Source: Calothrix anomala FACHB-343 (lineage in GTDB: Bacteria; Cyanobacteriota; Cyanobacteriia; Cyanobacteriales; Nostocaceae). From it: a stretch of 64,000 nucleotides of DNA. Below the pieces are notes generated by a model that was not told the origin of the DNA, did not search any database, and was given only the letters and a program-made list of their open reading frames with translations. The stretch's first letter is position 1. Each line of letters opens with the position of its first letter. Shown here piece by piece: positions 45,077-55,794 of this stretch. The stretch is taken from contig NZ_JACJQG010000014.1 of assembly GCF_014696435.1 (NCBI RefSeq), forward strand, positions 1 to 64,000, in the 5' to 3' direction. Position numbers and translations under genes: made by a program.

Positions 45077-46543
45077 CTATATTTGGGCAATAAGAGAAGA
45101 TTCTGGACTCTGTACAGAGGTTTCTAAGATGTCTGGGGATTCCCACCAACTGGGTTCAGAAAAATTTTCCTGCCGAATGGGAATCTCAATGACAAACTCT
45201 GCACCATTTCCTGGGCAGGAGATACAGTACAAAGAGCCACCATGTTTTTCAACCACAATTTGATGGCTAATTGACATTCCTAAGCCTGTTCCTTTACCAG
45301 CAGGCTTAGTTGTAAAGAATGGATCGAATACCCGCTTTTGTACTACTTCGGAAATTCCCGGCCCATTATCTGTAATCCGAATAGCAATGCGATCGCCTCC
45401 TACAACTTCTGTATGAATCCGAATTATCGGTGATAATTTATGGTCAAAATTCTGCGTATTTGCCATTAACTCTTCCAAAGCGTCAATTGCATTACTGAGT
45501 ACATTCATAAATACTTGGTTCATTTTGCCAGCAAAACACTCAACTGGCGGCAAATTCCCATAATCTTTAATCACTTGGATCGTTGGATAGCCTGGTTTCG
45601 CCTTCAAGCGATGGTCAATGAGCATCAGCGTACTGTTTAAACCATCGTGGATATTTACTTTTTTGACTTCAGCTTCATCATGACGGGAAAAGTTGCGGAA
45701 GGATTGCACGATTTCCTGAATCCGTTGAGTTCCAATTGCCATTGAAGAAACAATTTTAGGTAAATCTAAGCGGATAAACTCCAAGTCTATTTCTTTGGAT
45801 TTCTTAGCAATCTCTAGCGAGGAATCAGGAAACTGAGTCTGGTAAAGACTAATGAGGGCTAGCAAGTCTTCAATATAACAACTAGCGTGCTGAAGATTGC
45901 CATGTATAAAGTTGACTGGATTATTGATTTCGTGTGCTACACCTGCTACTAACTGACCCAGTGTCGCTAATTTTTCTGATTGGATCAGTTTCACTTGAGC
46001 CTTTTGCAGATCGTGTAATGCTTGAGAAAGTTCTTTAGTTCTTTCGGATACTCGTTGCTCTAACTCTTGCGTTAACTTCTGTAATGCTAATTCTGCGGAC
46101 ACTCGTTCTTGAATTTCTTGTTGAAGACGTGCATTTTGTTGCTCTAAAGCAACACTAATATTTTGTAGTTTCAAATGAATTTGGATACGAGCTAAAGCTT
46201 CCGCTTGCTGAAACGGCTTAGTAATATAATCTACAGCACCTAAAGAAAGTCCTTTGACTTTATCTACTGTGTCAGCCAGGGCAGTCATAAAAATGATGGG
46301 AATATGTTTTGTTTTTGGATTTGCCTTCAATCTCTTACAAGTTTCAAATCCATCAATTCCTGGCATCATTACATCTAATAAAATTAGCTCTGGTGGTTCA
46401 TATTCAATTTGCTTAATTGCGCTTTCACCACTAGTAGCAACTGCCACATCAAATCCTGCATCTGTTAAAGCTTCCGAAAGTACTTCTAAGTTTGTAGGAG
46501 TGTCATCAACAATTAAGATTAAATTTGTGTCTGAATTTTGCAT
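45077..46543 (-). CDS. Hybrid response regulator-histidine kinase (REC-HisKA-HATPase)
   Basis: 488 residues. An N-terminal receiver domain (about 8-125) carries LILIVDDTPTN, phosphoacceptor LILLDVMMPG and K in DYITKPF. A coiled coil (about 130-190) leads to a HisKA-type dimerisation domain with LATLGQLVAGVAHEINNPVN (His in the H box) and a HATPase domain with N box NQVFMNVLSNAIDALEE, G1 ITDNGPGI and G2 GKGTGLGMSIS. No sensor or membrane segment is present, so it probably receives phosphate at REC or from a partner. It lies 54 bases downstream of the membrane hybrid kinase on the same strand. Confidence 0.9.
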   Translation of the reverse strand: MQNSDTNLILIVDDTPTNLEVLSEALTDAGFDVAVATSGESAIKQIEYEPPELILLDVMMPGIDGFETCKRLKANPKTKHIPIIFMTALADTVDKVKGLSLGAVDYITKPFQQAEALARIQIHLKLQNISVALEQQNARLQQEIQERVSAELALQKLTQELEQRVSERTKELSQALHDLQKAQVKLIQSEKLATLGQLVAGVAHEINNPVNFIHGNLQHASCYIEDLLALISLYQTQFPDSSLEIAKKSKEIDLEFIRLDLPKIVSSMAIGTQRIQEIVQSFRNFSRHDEAEVKKVNIHDGLNSTLMLIDHRLKAKPGYPTIQVIKDYGNLPPVECFAGKMNQVFMNVLSNAIDALEELMANTQNFDHKLSPIIRIHTEVVGGDRIAIRITDNGPGISEVVQKRVFDPFFTTKPAGKGTGLGMSISHQIVVEKHGGSLYCISCPGNGAEFVIEIPIRQENFSEPSWWESPDILETSVQSPESSLIAQI

Positions 46544-46597
46544 TATTTTATCTATTTTTTTGTTAATAATATATATCTTAGCAAACGTTAGTTAGAA

Positions 46598-49267
46598 TTA
46601 TTTATTTTTGATATATTTCTCCATGATATTTTGAATTTTTTCTATTTGAAAGCTTTGTGCTAACTGTTGTAATTCTTGCACAAAAGGTCTAAATTTTATA
46701 TCTGTGTTTTCGATTTTATTGAGTTGGTTCTGTATTGCTTTAATGCGACCTTTTAAAGCTAGTTCATATAACTGTTGTAATTCATCAATTGGAGGTAGTA
46801 CGACTTCTTGTGTAATTGGTGAATCTGTATTATTATCATCATAAATCCATTCTAATTCTAGATACATTTGTAATTTTTCAAATAGCTCAGATGCTTGCAC
46901 CGGCTTAGGAAGAAAGTCATCACCGCCTGCATCTAAACTCTTCTGTTTATCAGAGTCGAATACACTTGCGGATGAAACAATTATCTTCAGATGAATCAAA
47001 TCAGGAGAATTTCGCAAATGTTGGATCATCTCCAGTCCATTCATTCCTGGCATACTCACATCTGTAATAATTAAATCAGGTATAGATTCAGCTATTTTTT
47101 CTAATCCTTCTTGACCATCTTTTGCTTCTACAATTTCAAAACCAATAGGCTCAAGTAGATTAACTAATACAGAGCGATTTTCCCAACGATCGTCAACTAC
47201 TAAAATTTTGCGTTTTTCACCTTGAAAACTAATAATGGTTCCCTGTTGCGAAACCTTAGATTTATCTGCCCATTCTCTAGATTCAGATATTTCTGCATCA
47301 AACCAGAAGATACTACCTTTTTCGGGTTGACTTTGTACTTCTATAGTTCCGCCCATCATTGACACAATTTTTTGGCTGATAGCTAAACCTAATCCAGTTC
47401 CCTCTGATTGTTTTTTAACGTTACCTACCTGCTCAAATGGTAAAAATATTTTCTCTAATTGCTCGCTAGTCATTCCTACACCAGTATCTTCCACGATAAA
47501 GCGAATTTGGTAGGTAGATGATTCATCTTGATCGGCATTTTTTATCTGCTTAATTTTGACTGTAAATGTAACACTACCTTTTTCCGTAAACTTAATAGCA
47601 TTACCCAATAAATTAATTAAAACTTGGCGTAATCTTTTTTCATCAGCATGGATACCTATTGGAAGTAATCTGTCAGGCTGGTAAACAAAAGATATCCCTT
47701 TTTGCTCGGCTTTAATACGACAAATTTCAGAAACTGCTTGGAGGAAAGAAGGAAAATGAAAACTTGTAGGATATAACTCCATTTTCCGAGCTTCTATTTT
47801 CGAGAGGTCAAGAATATCATTAATCAGAGTTAACAGATGTGAAGCGCATTGATTAATAATATTGATGCCTTTCTGCTGTTTATCTGATAAGCTTTTTGAA
47901 GCTTGCAGAATTTGCGCATAACCGAGAATTCCGTTGAGAGGAGTACGTAATTCATGACTCATATTAGCTAGGAATTCGCTTTTAGCACGATTGGCACTAT
48001 CAGCTAATTCTTTAGCTTCCTTCAATGCAACAGTACGTTCTTCAACTCGCAGTTCTAAATCCTCGAAAGACTCTTTTAGTTGAACTGTCATTTGGTTAAA
48101 TGACTGTGCCAGAATTTCTATTTCATCAGCATTCTGCAACTCCAAACTTTGGGACTTATGGCTATTCGTAATTACTGCACCATCTTGTCCCAAACGAAGT
48201 GCCCTTTGGGCATCAGCTTCTGCCAGTTTCTGACACTCTTCTAGAATGGGTTGTAAGCGATTATTGAGTTGACGGATAAACAAGGTGACTACTAAGGCTA
48301 GTACCATTCCAGCACCTAAAGCACCACCAACTGCAATAGATAATACCGGAACTAACACAACTGACTGAGGCACTACTGCCAACATCAACCAATTTGTTCC
48401 ATGTACTCGTTGAAATACCCAGTATTTACCCTTTGCTTGTACAAAACCGTCATTATTGGTTGCTATTTTTTCCCATACTTCTCTTAATTCTGGTATATCC
48501 TTATAAGTTGCAAGTGACTTAGCTTTTTCTGGTTCCGGTGGATATGCTAGTAAATTTCCTTGTTCACTTAAAATAACAAAATAACCACCTCCTTTTGTCA
48601 CAGGTACTTTAACCTTTTCTCCTATAGCTGTGACATTAATATCTAAACCAGTGACACCAATTAAAGTATTATTATCAGAAATAATAGGGCCTGTGTAAGT
48701 AGTTAAAGTTAGTCCATACCATTTATATGGTTCATACCAAATATCCTTTCTAGCTTGGACAACTCTCTGATAATAACTTTGCTTTTGATAATTATCTTCC
48801 TTAAAAAGTTCTGCATAGCGGATACGATCGTATGGTTTTGGTAAAACTTCACCTATCTGTCCAGAGGTTTTTTGGTCAATATAAAAGTAAGGCCAATACC
48901 ATTCTCTATCTGGTACAAGTTGGAAGGGCGTTTGACCAATACCAAGACCAGTTGTTAAAATTGAACGTTCTTGGAAAATATCAAAAACTAATTGTTTATA
49001 TGCTTGTGGATCGGTAATTCCTTGATGCTGCATAGTTTTAACAGCAGCAGACAAGTTCCTCATAGACTGTTCTACTCTAGCCAATGAACCTTCTACCGAC
49101 TTAACTTGTGTACTTAAATTACCTTTAATTTCATCTTTAGCACGATTTTCTAGTGCTTGATAGAAAAAGTATGACATGCTACCTAATCCTACTAAAGCAC
49201 CACTTAATACATAGAAAAAGAGTCTTGAGCCAATAGAATTATGTATAAAGCCTGTCTTTGATTTCAT
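46598..49267 (-). CDS. Membrane hybrid sensor histidine kinase (dCache-HAMP-HisKA-HATPase-REC)
   Basis: About 889 residues from ATG 49267 (GAGG 8 bases upstream). TM1 about 18-38; periplasmic dCache-type sensor about 40-305 ([36 protein letters not shown]); TM2 about 308-335; HAMP; HisKA with [18 protein letters not shown]; HATPase with [19 protein letters not shown] and [12 protein letters not shown] ([30 protein letters not shown]). A C-terminal helical tail of about 70 residues follows. The sensor type often binds small organic molecules or amino acids. It is the first gene of a two-kinase operon, divergent from nothing and downstream of the NRPS-like gene. Confidence 0.9.
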   Translation of the reverse strand: MKSKTGFIHNSIGSRLFFYVLSGALVGLGSMSYFFYQALENRAKDEIKGNLSTQVKSVEGSLARVEQSMRNLSAAVKTMQHQGITDPQAYKQLVFDIFQERSILTTGLGIGQTPFQLVPDREWYWPYFYIDQKTSGQIGEVLPKPYDRIRYAELFKEDNYQKQSYYQRVVQARKDIWYEPYKWYGLTLTTYTGPIISDNNTLIGVTGLDINVTAIGEKVKVPVTKGGGYFVILSEQGNLLAYPPEPEKAKSLATYKDIPELREVWEKIATNNDGFVQAKGKYWVFQRVHGTNWLMLAVVPQSVVLVPVLSIAVGGALGAGMVLALVVTLFIRQLNNRLQPILEECQKLAEADAQRALRLGQDGAVITNSHKSQSLELQNADEIEILAQSFNQMTVQLKESFEDLELRVEERTVALKEAKELADSANRAKSEFLANMSHELRTPLNGILGYAQILQASKSLSDKQQKGINIINQCASHLLTLINDILDLSKIEARKMELYPTSFHFPSFLQAVSEICRIKAEQKGISFVYQPDRLLPIGIHADEKRLRQVLINLLGNAIKFTEKGSVTFTVKIKQIKNADQDESSTYQIRFIVEDTGVGMTSEQLEKIFLPFEQVGNVKKQSEGTGLGLAISQKIVSMMGGTIEVQSQPEKGSIFWFDAEISESREWADKSKVSQQGTIISFQGEKRKILVVDDRWENRSVLVNLLEPIGFEIVEAKDGQEGLEKIAESIPDLIITDVSMPGMNGLEMIQHLRNSPDLIHLKIIVSSASVFDSDKQKSLDAGGDDFLPKPVQASELFEKLQMYLELEWIYDDNNTDSPITQEVVLPPIDELQQLYELALKGRIKAIQNQLNKIENTDIKFRPFVQELQQLAQSFQIEKIQNIMEKYIKNK

Positions 49268-49405
49268 TAGCACTACCTCACTGCAACTACATGATGTTGC
49301 TTACTTATATAAAAATGTCTATACAAGTACTCATAATTCATAGTTCCCTAATAGATGAGTAGAATACCATTTAACAACGAAGAATTTTTTAGATGATGTC
49401 AGGAA

Positions 49406-52400
49406 TCAAGTAACTAGCGGTATATATCTATTAGTGTCATATATCTTCTGCATCTTCATAGGTTCTTTGGCTATGTCTGTAGTAGCTTCAGGATTTTCTA
49501 CAGGGGATTGTAGAAAACCACTTTGGATAAAGTAGGAAAAGTAAGCATTAATCACTTTAGAATCAACGTTTGGACAGATTATAGAAGTTTCTCGCAAGCC
49601 AGTGAGGGTATTTTCGTAGCTAAAAGCTTGAGATGTCAATAAAAATGTCTCAAAATACGTCAAGTTAGTTTGAGGATTTTTTTCAGTAAATAGCGATTTT
49701 ATGGGATTTAAAACATTTTCTTTATATTTTTCAAGGCTGAGTAAATCTGCTTGCCATTTTTCCTGTGGTAGTACTTGAATTAAATAGCCTAAATTGCGAA
49801 TTTCACCTATAAGTTTTTCCCATGACAACGGATTAGGATTCACAATATGGAAAGCTTTTCCTAAAGATTCTTTTTGTCTTGATAAATGTACTATTGCTTT
49901 ACTAGCGTAGTCTATAGGAGTTATATTTACCCATTTATACATAAGATTGGGAGCGCTACCCATTTGAATCATACCTTTGATAATTCGACTCATCAGATCA
50001 TTCGTGTGATAAACACCTGTTTCACTATGACCTGAAATCATTCCTGGTCTATAAATACAAATAGGAATTCCTCTCTCTTGAGCGGCAATTATTAGCTGTT
50101 CAGCAACCCACTTTGTTTGGGTATATCCTCTGGTTAGTCCTGCGCCATTTGCTAAATAATCATCTTCAGAAATTACCTTCTTATCATGAAATATGAGAGG
50201 CTTAAGTACATCAATAGTGGATATAAAGTTAACAGGAGTAACTTTACCATGAGCAGCTAATCTTAAAATTTCTTGAGTTCCCAAGACATTGGTAGATTGC
50301 AATGCTTTGTAAGGATAAACTAAGTTTACGAATGCTCCAGAGTGATAAATTAGATCGAGTTTGCCGGCTAAATCTTGAAAATTTTCATTAGTTAAACCGA
50401 ATAGAGGCTTTGATAAATCTCCTACTATAGGAATTATTCTAGAATTTAACTTATCGCTCCATAGCATGTAACGTTCGAGATTAATCTGTATTTTTTGTCT
50501 ACCCTCTTCAATATGGGAAGCACGAACCAGACAGTAAATATTAGCTTGTGTTTGTTGTAGAAGCTCATACAGAATAAAAGCGCCTAAGAAACCTGTTGCT
50601 CCAGTTAAAAATATATTTTCTGGTTCAGATGCTGATTCTTCAAAATTGGTTTGAGGATAAATTGTTGGATCTAAGATAACTTCACTCTGCAAATTCACCT
50701 TAGTTTCTTCTTCAAGGAAACGGGAATAATCTGAGGATTCCAATATATTGATAGCTTTGATGAATCCGTTTATAGTCGGCTCCTTAATAACATAGGAAAG
50801 AGGTAACTCTACTTGCATTGTCTTTTCTATCCGAGACAGCAACTGAACTATTAATAGCGAATGTCCTCCTAGATCAAAGAAATTATCATAGATTCCGATT
50901 GGTTCAATATCTAATACCTCAGACCAAATTTCAGCCAGTTGCTTTTCAAGTAAATTAGTGGGTGCAATGTAAACTTCCGTTAAAATTGGTCGGTCTTTTT
51001 TGGGTTTGGGAAGCGATCGGCGATCAATTTTCCCATTTGGTGTTAATGGTAGAGTGTCCATGACTACAAATACCGAAGGAACCATGTAGTCAGGTAAGTT
51101 TTTCTTGATAAATGTTTGTAGCTGAGGAACTAAATTAATTTTCTCGTTAGCTTTTAGAGGATAATTAGCATATTCTTTCCAAGGCTTTAATTCTGCTATT
51201 TTTTCGATTAGAACAAAATTATCGCTTTGATATTTTTGTTTCAATTGATTGTGCAGTATGACATCATAAGTACCTAAATTTCTGCACTCAGAATAAGTAA
51301 CTCGAACACTATAAGGTATATATTGCTTGAGGCTCCAAAATTCTTCTGGATGCACAGCTTGATCTGGAGAAATTTGCTGCAAAGATTGCTGTAATTCTCC
51401 TACTGTCTTCGGTTTATGGGTACTGGTTAATAATTCTACTGCTTTCCTATCTAGGAAAATACGAGCATCAGGTACGTTGCTAATCTTAATAGTTTTTGGT
51501 TGTTCCTTTTGAAGGAATTGACAAATTGCTGGGATCGAGAGATTCTGTTGTTGCCAATCCCAATATAAAGTATCTGTCTGTGGATATATCTCTGTATCTA
51601 CATGAAGGATAACATCAAACCGAAACTTAATGAGTTCATTTTCAAAGTAGCCTCGTTTGAGTAAAGTTTCAACATAAGTGATGCGAGGTATATGATGGTT
51701 TAAAGCAGAAAAAAAGTCTGGATGAATTACTAGTTCTCTATCTTGGTAAATTTTATCTTTGATTAACTGTTGAAGTTGATAAGTAGAAATAGAGGCAATA
51801 GTCTGGCTAATTTGAAGTGCAGTATGGAAAGTTTCTAGTAATGGTAAACTACGAACGTCACCAATAAAGATTTTTCCGCCTGGTTTAACTAACTTGACAA
51901 CTTGCTCAATTACCTGCAAAAGATAATCCACACTAGGAAAATATTGAATAACCGAATTGAGGATTACTGTATCAAAGCTGGCTGGTTCTAATTGTTCAAG
52001 TTCATGAGCAGACGCTTCTGATACTTTTACATGCGACCATTTATGTGGATCTTTCTGGATTTGTTGCTCAATATAGGTGATAGCTGCGGGTGAAATATCT
52101 GTACCTACATAATGAGTACAATGCGGAGCAATAGGAAATAAAAGTAGTCCTTTTCCACATCCAATTTCTAAAACTCGTTGAGGATGTAAAGAAAGAATCC
52201 GGTCAACGGTGCTGTCTACCCATTGGCGCACCTCTTCTGTGGGTATAGGTAGACCAGTAAAACTATCGTTCCAACCAGCCCAATCTTCCGGTGAATTGCT
52301 GTAGTTAGCATTCCACACTTTCTTCCATTCTTGAAGTTGATCAGTAGAGAAATGCTCGATTGATATTGATGAATTCAACTCATCTTGGTGAGTTTGAGGG

Positions 52401-53782
52401 ACAACATAGGCAACTAAGCGTTTGTTCCCTGGTTGATCTTCTCTAGCAATTACTACTGCTTGTTTTACGTATGGATGCTGGCCCAGAACTGCCTCAATAT
52501 CGCCTAATTCAACTCGAAAGCCACGGATTTTAACTTGATAATCAATCCGACCAATAAATTCAATATTTCCATCTGGTAAATAGCGAGCTAAATCTCCAGT
52601 TTTGTAGAGGCGAGCTTCTGGCTCATCACTAAAGGGATGAGGGATGAACCTCTCATGGGTTAGTTCTGGACGGTTGAGGTAACCGCGTGCAACTCCATCG
52701 CCACCAATATAGACTTCACCTGGTATACCAATAGGAGCAAGTTTAAGCGGATCGTTTTTGCGGCGTGCTGGTTCTTGGAGTAGATAAATCTGTGTGTTAG
52801 CAATAGGGTGACCTAAGGGTACAAAAGTGCTACCAGGTTCTACTTTATGTACCATTGACCAAATAGTGGTTTCAGTAGGCCCATACATATTCCACAAAGA
52901 GCCACCCTTTTCTAGTAGTTGATTAGCCAGTCCTAAAGTCAAGGCTTCTCCACCACATAGCATTTTCAGTTGCTTGTTACCTTGCCATCCAGAGTCGAGG
53001 AGGAGACGCCACGTTGCTGGAGTAGCTTGGATGACTGTAGCGCCAGATTGATGCAAAATTTGCGATAGCTGTTTGCCATCAGCTACGGCTTCACGACTAA
53101 CCAAAATAATCCGCGCACCGACAATTAGAGGTAAAAATAACTCTAAAACTGCTATATCAAAGGATATTGTGGTAATTGCCAATAATACATCGTTTTGGCT
53201 TAATCCTGGTTCCTCACGCATAGAATTCAGGAAGTTTATGACCGCACGATGGATAATCTGAACGCCTTTAGGTTTACCAGTAGAACCGGATGTATAGATG
53301 GTATAGGCTAAATTGTCAGGATTGACACCACTCTCGACATTTTCTGTACTGTGTTGAGAAATCGCTGGCCAATCTGTATCTATACATATGACCTTGACAT
53401 TTTTCATCTGTGGTAATTGCTCTATCAGATGCTTTTGAGTGATGAGTATTGGCATCTGAGAATCTTCTGCCATGAATTCTAGGCGTTCTTGAGGATAGCT
53501 AGGATCGAGAGGGATATAAGCTCCGCCAGCTTTGAGTATGCCTAGCAACCCTATGAACATTTCGAGCGATCGCTCTATACAAACCCCTACTAAAGTCTCT
53601 GGTTTTACCCCCAGTGTTCTCAGGTATTGTGCTAATTGATTAGCTTTTTGATTCAGCTGTTGATATGTCAGTTGCTCATTTTGAAAAACGACTGCTACAG
53701 CATCAGGGGTTTGTGATACTTGAAGTTCCACTAGTTGATGAATGGAAACATTTTTTACATTACGAAGCATGGATTTTTCCAT
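49406..53782 (-). CDS. One-module NRPS-like enzyme: A (interrupted by methyltransferase)-PCP-thioester reductase
   Basis: About 1458 residues from ATG 53782 (TTG 53836 is in frame but adds an unlikely N-terminus). Adenylation domain: LTYQQLNQKANQLA, YTSGSTGKPKG, YKTGDLARYLPDG and NGKIDRR (about 915). A class I methyltransferase (about 475-880; VLEIGCGKGLLLF) sits between A8 and A10, as in N-methylating modules. The PCP has DNFFDLGGHSLL (Ser about 975), then a C-terminal NADPH reductase domain (about 1055-1440; FLTGATGFLGAFIL, YHSGAFVNLVYPY). Reading the specificity pocket by eye gives D-I-L-Q-L-G-M-I-W-K, close to the glycine code. No condensation domain is present. It probably makes a reduced N-methyl amino-acid derivative; the product is unknown. 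Confidence 0.87.
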   Translation of the reverse strand: MEKSMLRNVKNVSIHQLVELQVSQTPDAVAVVFQNEQLTYQQLNQKANQLAQYLRTLGVKPETLVGVCIERSLEMFIGLLGILKAGGAYIPLDPSYPQERLEFMAEDSQMPILITQKHLIEQLPQMKNVKVICIDTDWPAISQHSTENVESGVNPDNLAYTIYTSGSTGKPKGVQIIHRAVINFLNSMREEPGLSQNDVLLAITTISFDIAVLELFLPLIVGARIILVSREAVADGKQLSQILHQSGATVIQATPATWRLLLDSGWQGNKQLKMLCGGEALTLGLANQLLEKGGSLWNMYGPTETTIWSMVHKVEPGSTFVPLGHPIANTQIYLLQEPARRKNDPLKLAPIGIPGEVYIGGDGVARGYLNRPELTHERFIPHPFSDEPEARLYKTGDLARYLPDGNIEFIGRIDYQVKIRGFRVELGDIEAVLGQHPYVKQAVVIAREDQPGNKRLVAYVVPQTHQDELNSSISIEHFSTDQLQEWKKVWNANYSNSPEDWAGWNDSFTGLPIPTEEVRQWVDSTVDRILSLHPQRVLEIGCGKGLLLFPIAPHCTHYVGTDISPAAITYIEQQIQKDPHKWSHVKVSEASAHELEQLEPASFDTVILNSVIQYFPSVDYLLQVIEQVVKLVKPGGKIFIGDVRSLPLLETFHTALQISQTIASISTYQLQQLIKDKIYQDRELVIHPDFFSALNHHIPRITYVETLLKRGYFENELIKFRFDVILHVDTEIYPQTDTLYWDWQQQNLSIPAICQFLQKEQPKTIKISNVPDARIFLDRKAVELLTSTHKPKTVGELQQSLQQISPDQAVHPEEFWSLKQYIPYSVRVTYSECRNLGTYDVILHNQLKQKYQSDNFVLIEKIAELKPWKEYANYPLKANEKINLVPQLQTFIKKNLPDYMVPSVFVVMDTLPLTPNGKIDRRSLPKPKKDRPILTEVYIAPTNLLEKQLAEIWSEVLDIEPIGIYDNFFDLGGHSLLIVQLLSRIEKTMQVELPLSYVIKEPTINGFIKAINILESSDYSRFLEEETKVNLQSEVILDPTIYPQTNFEESASEPENIFLTGATGFLGAFILYELLQQTQANIYCLVRASHIEEGRQKIQINLERYMLWSDKLNSRIIPIVGDLSKPLFGLTNENFQDLAGKLDLIYHSGAFVNLVYPYKALQSTNVLGTQEILRLAAHGKVTPVNFISTIDVLKPLIFHDKKVISEDDYLANGAGLTRGYTQTKWVAEQLIIAAQERGIPICIYRPGMISGHSETGVYHTNDLMSRIIKGMIQMGSAPNLMYKWVNITPIDYASKAIVHLSRQKESLGKAFHIVNPNPLSWEKLIGEIRNLGYLIQVLPQEKWQADLLSLEKYKENVLNPIKSLFTEKNPQTNLTYFETFLLTSQAFSYENTLTGLRETSIICPNVDSKVINAYFSYFIQSGFLQSPVENPEATTDIAKEPMKMQKIYDTNRYIPLVT

Positions 53783-54435
53783 ATAACCAAATGTTGAACT
53801 GGAAATACTCAGAGTAATCAGCAGTAACCTTTTCAAGTCTGTGGCAGTGCATCCCTTAATTGTTTTCAGTACAGAGAATTTTTTAATTAGGCTACTTTGT
53901 AGTATATTTGACTTTGCTTATCAGTAATAATTTAAATACATCAATCAAAATCTAGAAAAAATCAATGTATGAATCATAGTATTACTAACTGGAATTAATA
54001 GCTTGAGTAATCTCACTAGATGCGGCGCAAACTAGCTTAGATACTATCTATCTGAGATTTTGTGATAATTTTTCAGTGATTTTACGATTAAGCAGAAAGT
54101 GTTTTTCAAAAATAAATTAAAGTTTTTACTAGAATATTTAAAATTTTGATATTGAAGAATCCAAAAAATGGTTGCAATTAAACTTCATGAAAATATTGTT
54201 GATAAATACAAAAAAATTATGTAAAACCTGATCTTATAACCAGGAATAATTTTCCCTTTTTTTTCACACCGTCTCCCTGGGGAAGTGAGTGAGTAACAGT
54301 TTATGGTGTGAGGTATTATCAAACATTCCTGGGGATTAGGGAGAAGGTATTTGGCAAAAATGTTTGAAAACTGCATAATTCTCAATTTTTAGTGATTGAG
54401 AAGGTTTTTTTCAGCAATTTATCAACGATAAAGCC
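53783..54435. other. Region between NRPS-like gene and psbA
   Basis: 650 bases, AT-rich, holding both divergent promoters. Contains a CCTGGGGATTAGG motif (54330-54342), also present at 59391-59403, and the leader hairpin. No gene recognised. Confidence 0.5.
54379..54411 (+). promoter_or_regulatory. Terminator-like hairpin in the psbA leader
   Basis: Stem TTCTCAAT (54379-54386) with ATTGAGAA (54395-54402), 8-base loop, then GGTTTTTTT. It lies 25 bases before the psbA ATG. No plus-strand gene upstream needs terminating, so it may attenuate psbA transcription or stabilise its mRNA. Confidence 0.5.
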
Positions 54436-55518
54436 ATGACTACTATTCTCAGAAGAGGCGAAAGCGGTAATCAGTGGGATCGTTTCTGTCAATGGATTAC
54501 TAGCACTGAAAATCGGCTTTATATCGGCTGGTTTGGTGTAATAATGATTCCTACTTTGTTAACTGCGACGATTTGTTTCATTATTGCCTTTATTGCGGCA
54601 CCGCCTGTGGATATTGACGGTATTCGCGAACCTGTCTCTGGTTCTTTACTCTACGGTAATAATATTATTTCTGGTGCTGTTGTACCTACGTCCAATGCGA
54701 TTGGGTTGCATTTCTACCCACTTTGGGAAGCGGCTTCGATGGATGAGTGGCTATACAATGGCGGCCCTTATCAACTGATTGTTTTGCATTTTTTGATTGG
54801 CATCTTTTGTTGGTTGGGTCGGCAATGGGAGTTAAGCTATCGTCTGGGGATGCGTCCGTGGATTTGCGTGGCTTACTCAGCACCTGTAGCGGCTGCGACT
54901 TCTGTATTCTTAATTTACCCAATTGGTCAAGGTAGTTTTTCTGATGGGATGCCTTTAGGTATCAGTGGTACTTTTAACTTCATGCTTGTCTTCCAAGCAG
55001 AACATAACATTCTGTTCCACCCGTTCCACATGTTAGGGGTAGCAGGTGTATTCGGCGGTTCCTTATTCTGCGCGATGCATGGTTCCTTGGTATCTTCCTC
55101 TCTCGTTAGGGAAACAACTGAAGTTGAATCGATTAACTATGGCTATAGATTTGGGCAAGAACAAGAAACCTACAGCATTGTCGCGGCTCATGGTTACTTT
55201 GGACGTTTAATTTGGCAATATGCCAGCTTTAATAATTCTCGTTCTTTGCACTTTTTCTTGGCGGCTTGGCCTGTAGTTTGTATCTGGTTGACGGCTTTGG
55301 GTATCAGTACGATGGCATTTAATTTGAATGGTTTTAACTTTAACCAATCAGTGCTTGATTCTCAAGGTCGTACAGTTGCTACTTGGGCTGATGTGGTGAA
55401 CCGTGCCAATTTAGGGATTGAAGTGATGCACGAACGCAATGCGCATAACTTCCCCCTAGATTTGGCTAGCGGTGAGGTAATACCTGTGGCTTTTGTAGAT
55501 GCTGAGATTCAAGGTTAA
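54436..55518 (+). CDS. psbA: Photosystem II D1 protein, divergent isoform
   Basis: 360 residues, aligning without gaps to standard D1 numbering. Redox and ligand residues are intact: TyrZ Y161, H190, H198, H215, H272, S264, and Mn-cluster ligands D170, E189, H332, E333, H337, D342, A344. Five TM helices are preserved. Many positions differ from the common form, for example W126, L127, F194, C212, W260, C282 and the C-terminal extension [13 protein letters not shown] after the A344 processing site (usual end is APAxNG-like). Q130 is the low-light type. It therefore looks functional, probably an alternative isoform used under special light or stress. It differs from rogue D1 copies, which lack Mn ligands. 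Terminator at 55541-55569. Confidence 0.95.
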   Translation: MTTILRRGESGNQWDRFCQWITSTENRLYIGWFGVIMIPTLLTATICFIIAFIAAPPVDIDGIREPVSGSLLYGNNIISGAVVPTSNAIGLHFYPLWEAASMDEWLYNGGPYQLIVLHFLIGIFCWLGRQWELSYRLGMRPWICVAYSAPVAAATSVFLIYPIGQGSFSDGMPLGISGTFNFMLVFQAEHNILFHPFHMLGVAGVFGGSLFCAMHGSLVSSSLVRETTEVESINYGYRFGQEQETYSIVAAHGYFGRLIWQYASFNNSRSLHFFLAAWPVVCIWLTALGISTMAFNLNGFNFNQSVLDSQGRTVATWADVVNRANLGIEVMHERNAHNFPLDLASGEVIPVAFVDAEIQG

Positions 55519-55540
55519 TCTTCGGTTAATATAATTTAAC

Positions 55541-55569
55541 GGCGCTCTCTGATTAGAGGGCGCTTTTTT
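55541..55569 (+). terminator. Rho-independent terminator of psbA
   Basis: Stem GCGCTCTCT/AGAGGGCGC with one wobble pair and a six-T tract, 24 bases after the psbA stop. Confidence 0.85.
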
Positions 55570-55794
55570 CGTGGAATCACAGATGCAGTCAGAGCAAGGA
55601 AAGCTGTAGGCACAGGAATTACTCGGATGATGCTGAGTGATGAATAATCTGGGACAGCGATCGCATCTGGTGTTGCTGAGTACATTTCGGAAATTGTAAC
55701 TGGCTTAGATTGATAAAATATGACATTTGCTATTTCAAAGGATTTTTAATCAGCAATTCAATATAAGATGTGAAATTTAAATTCTCAAATCACA

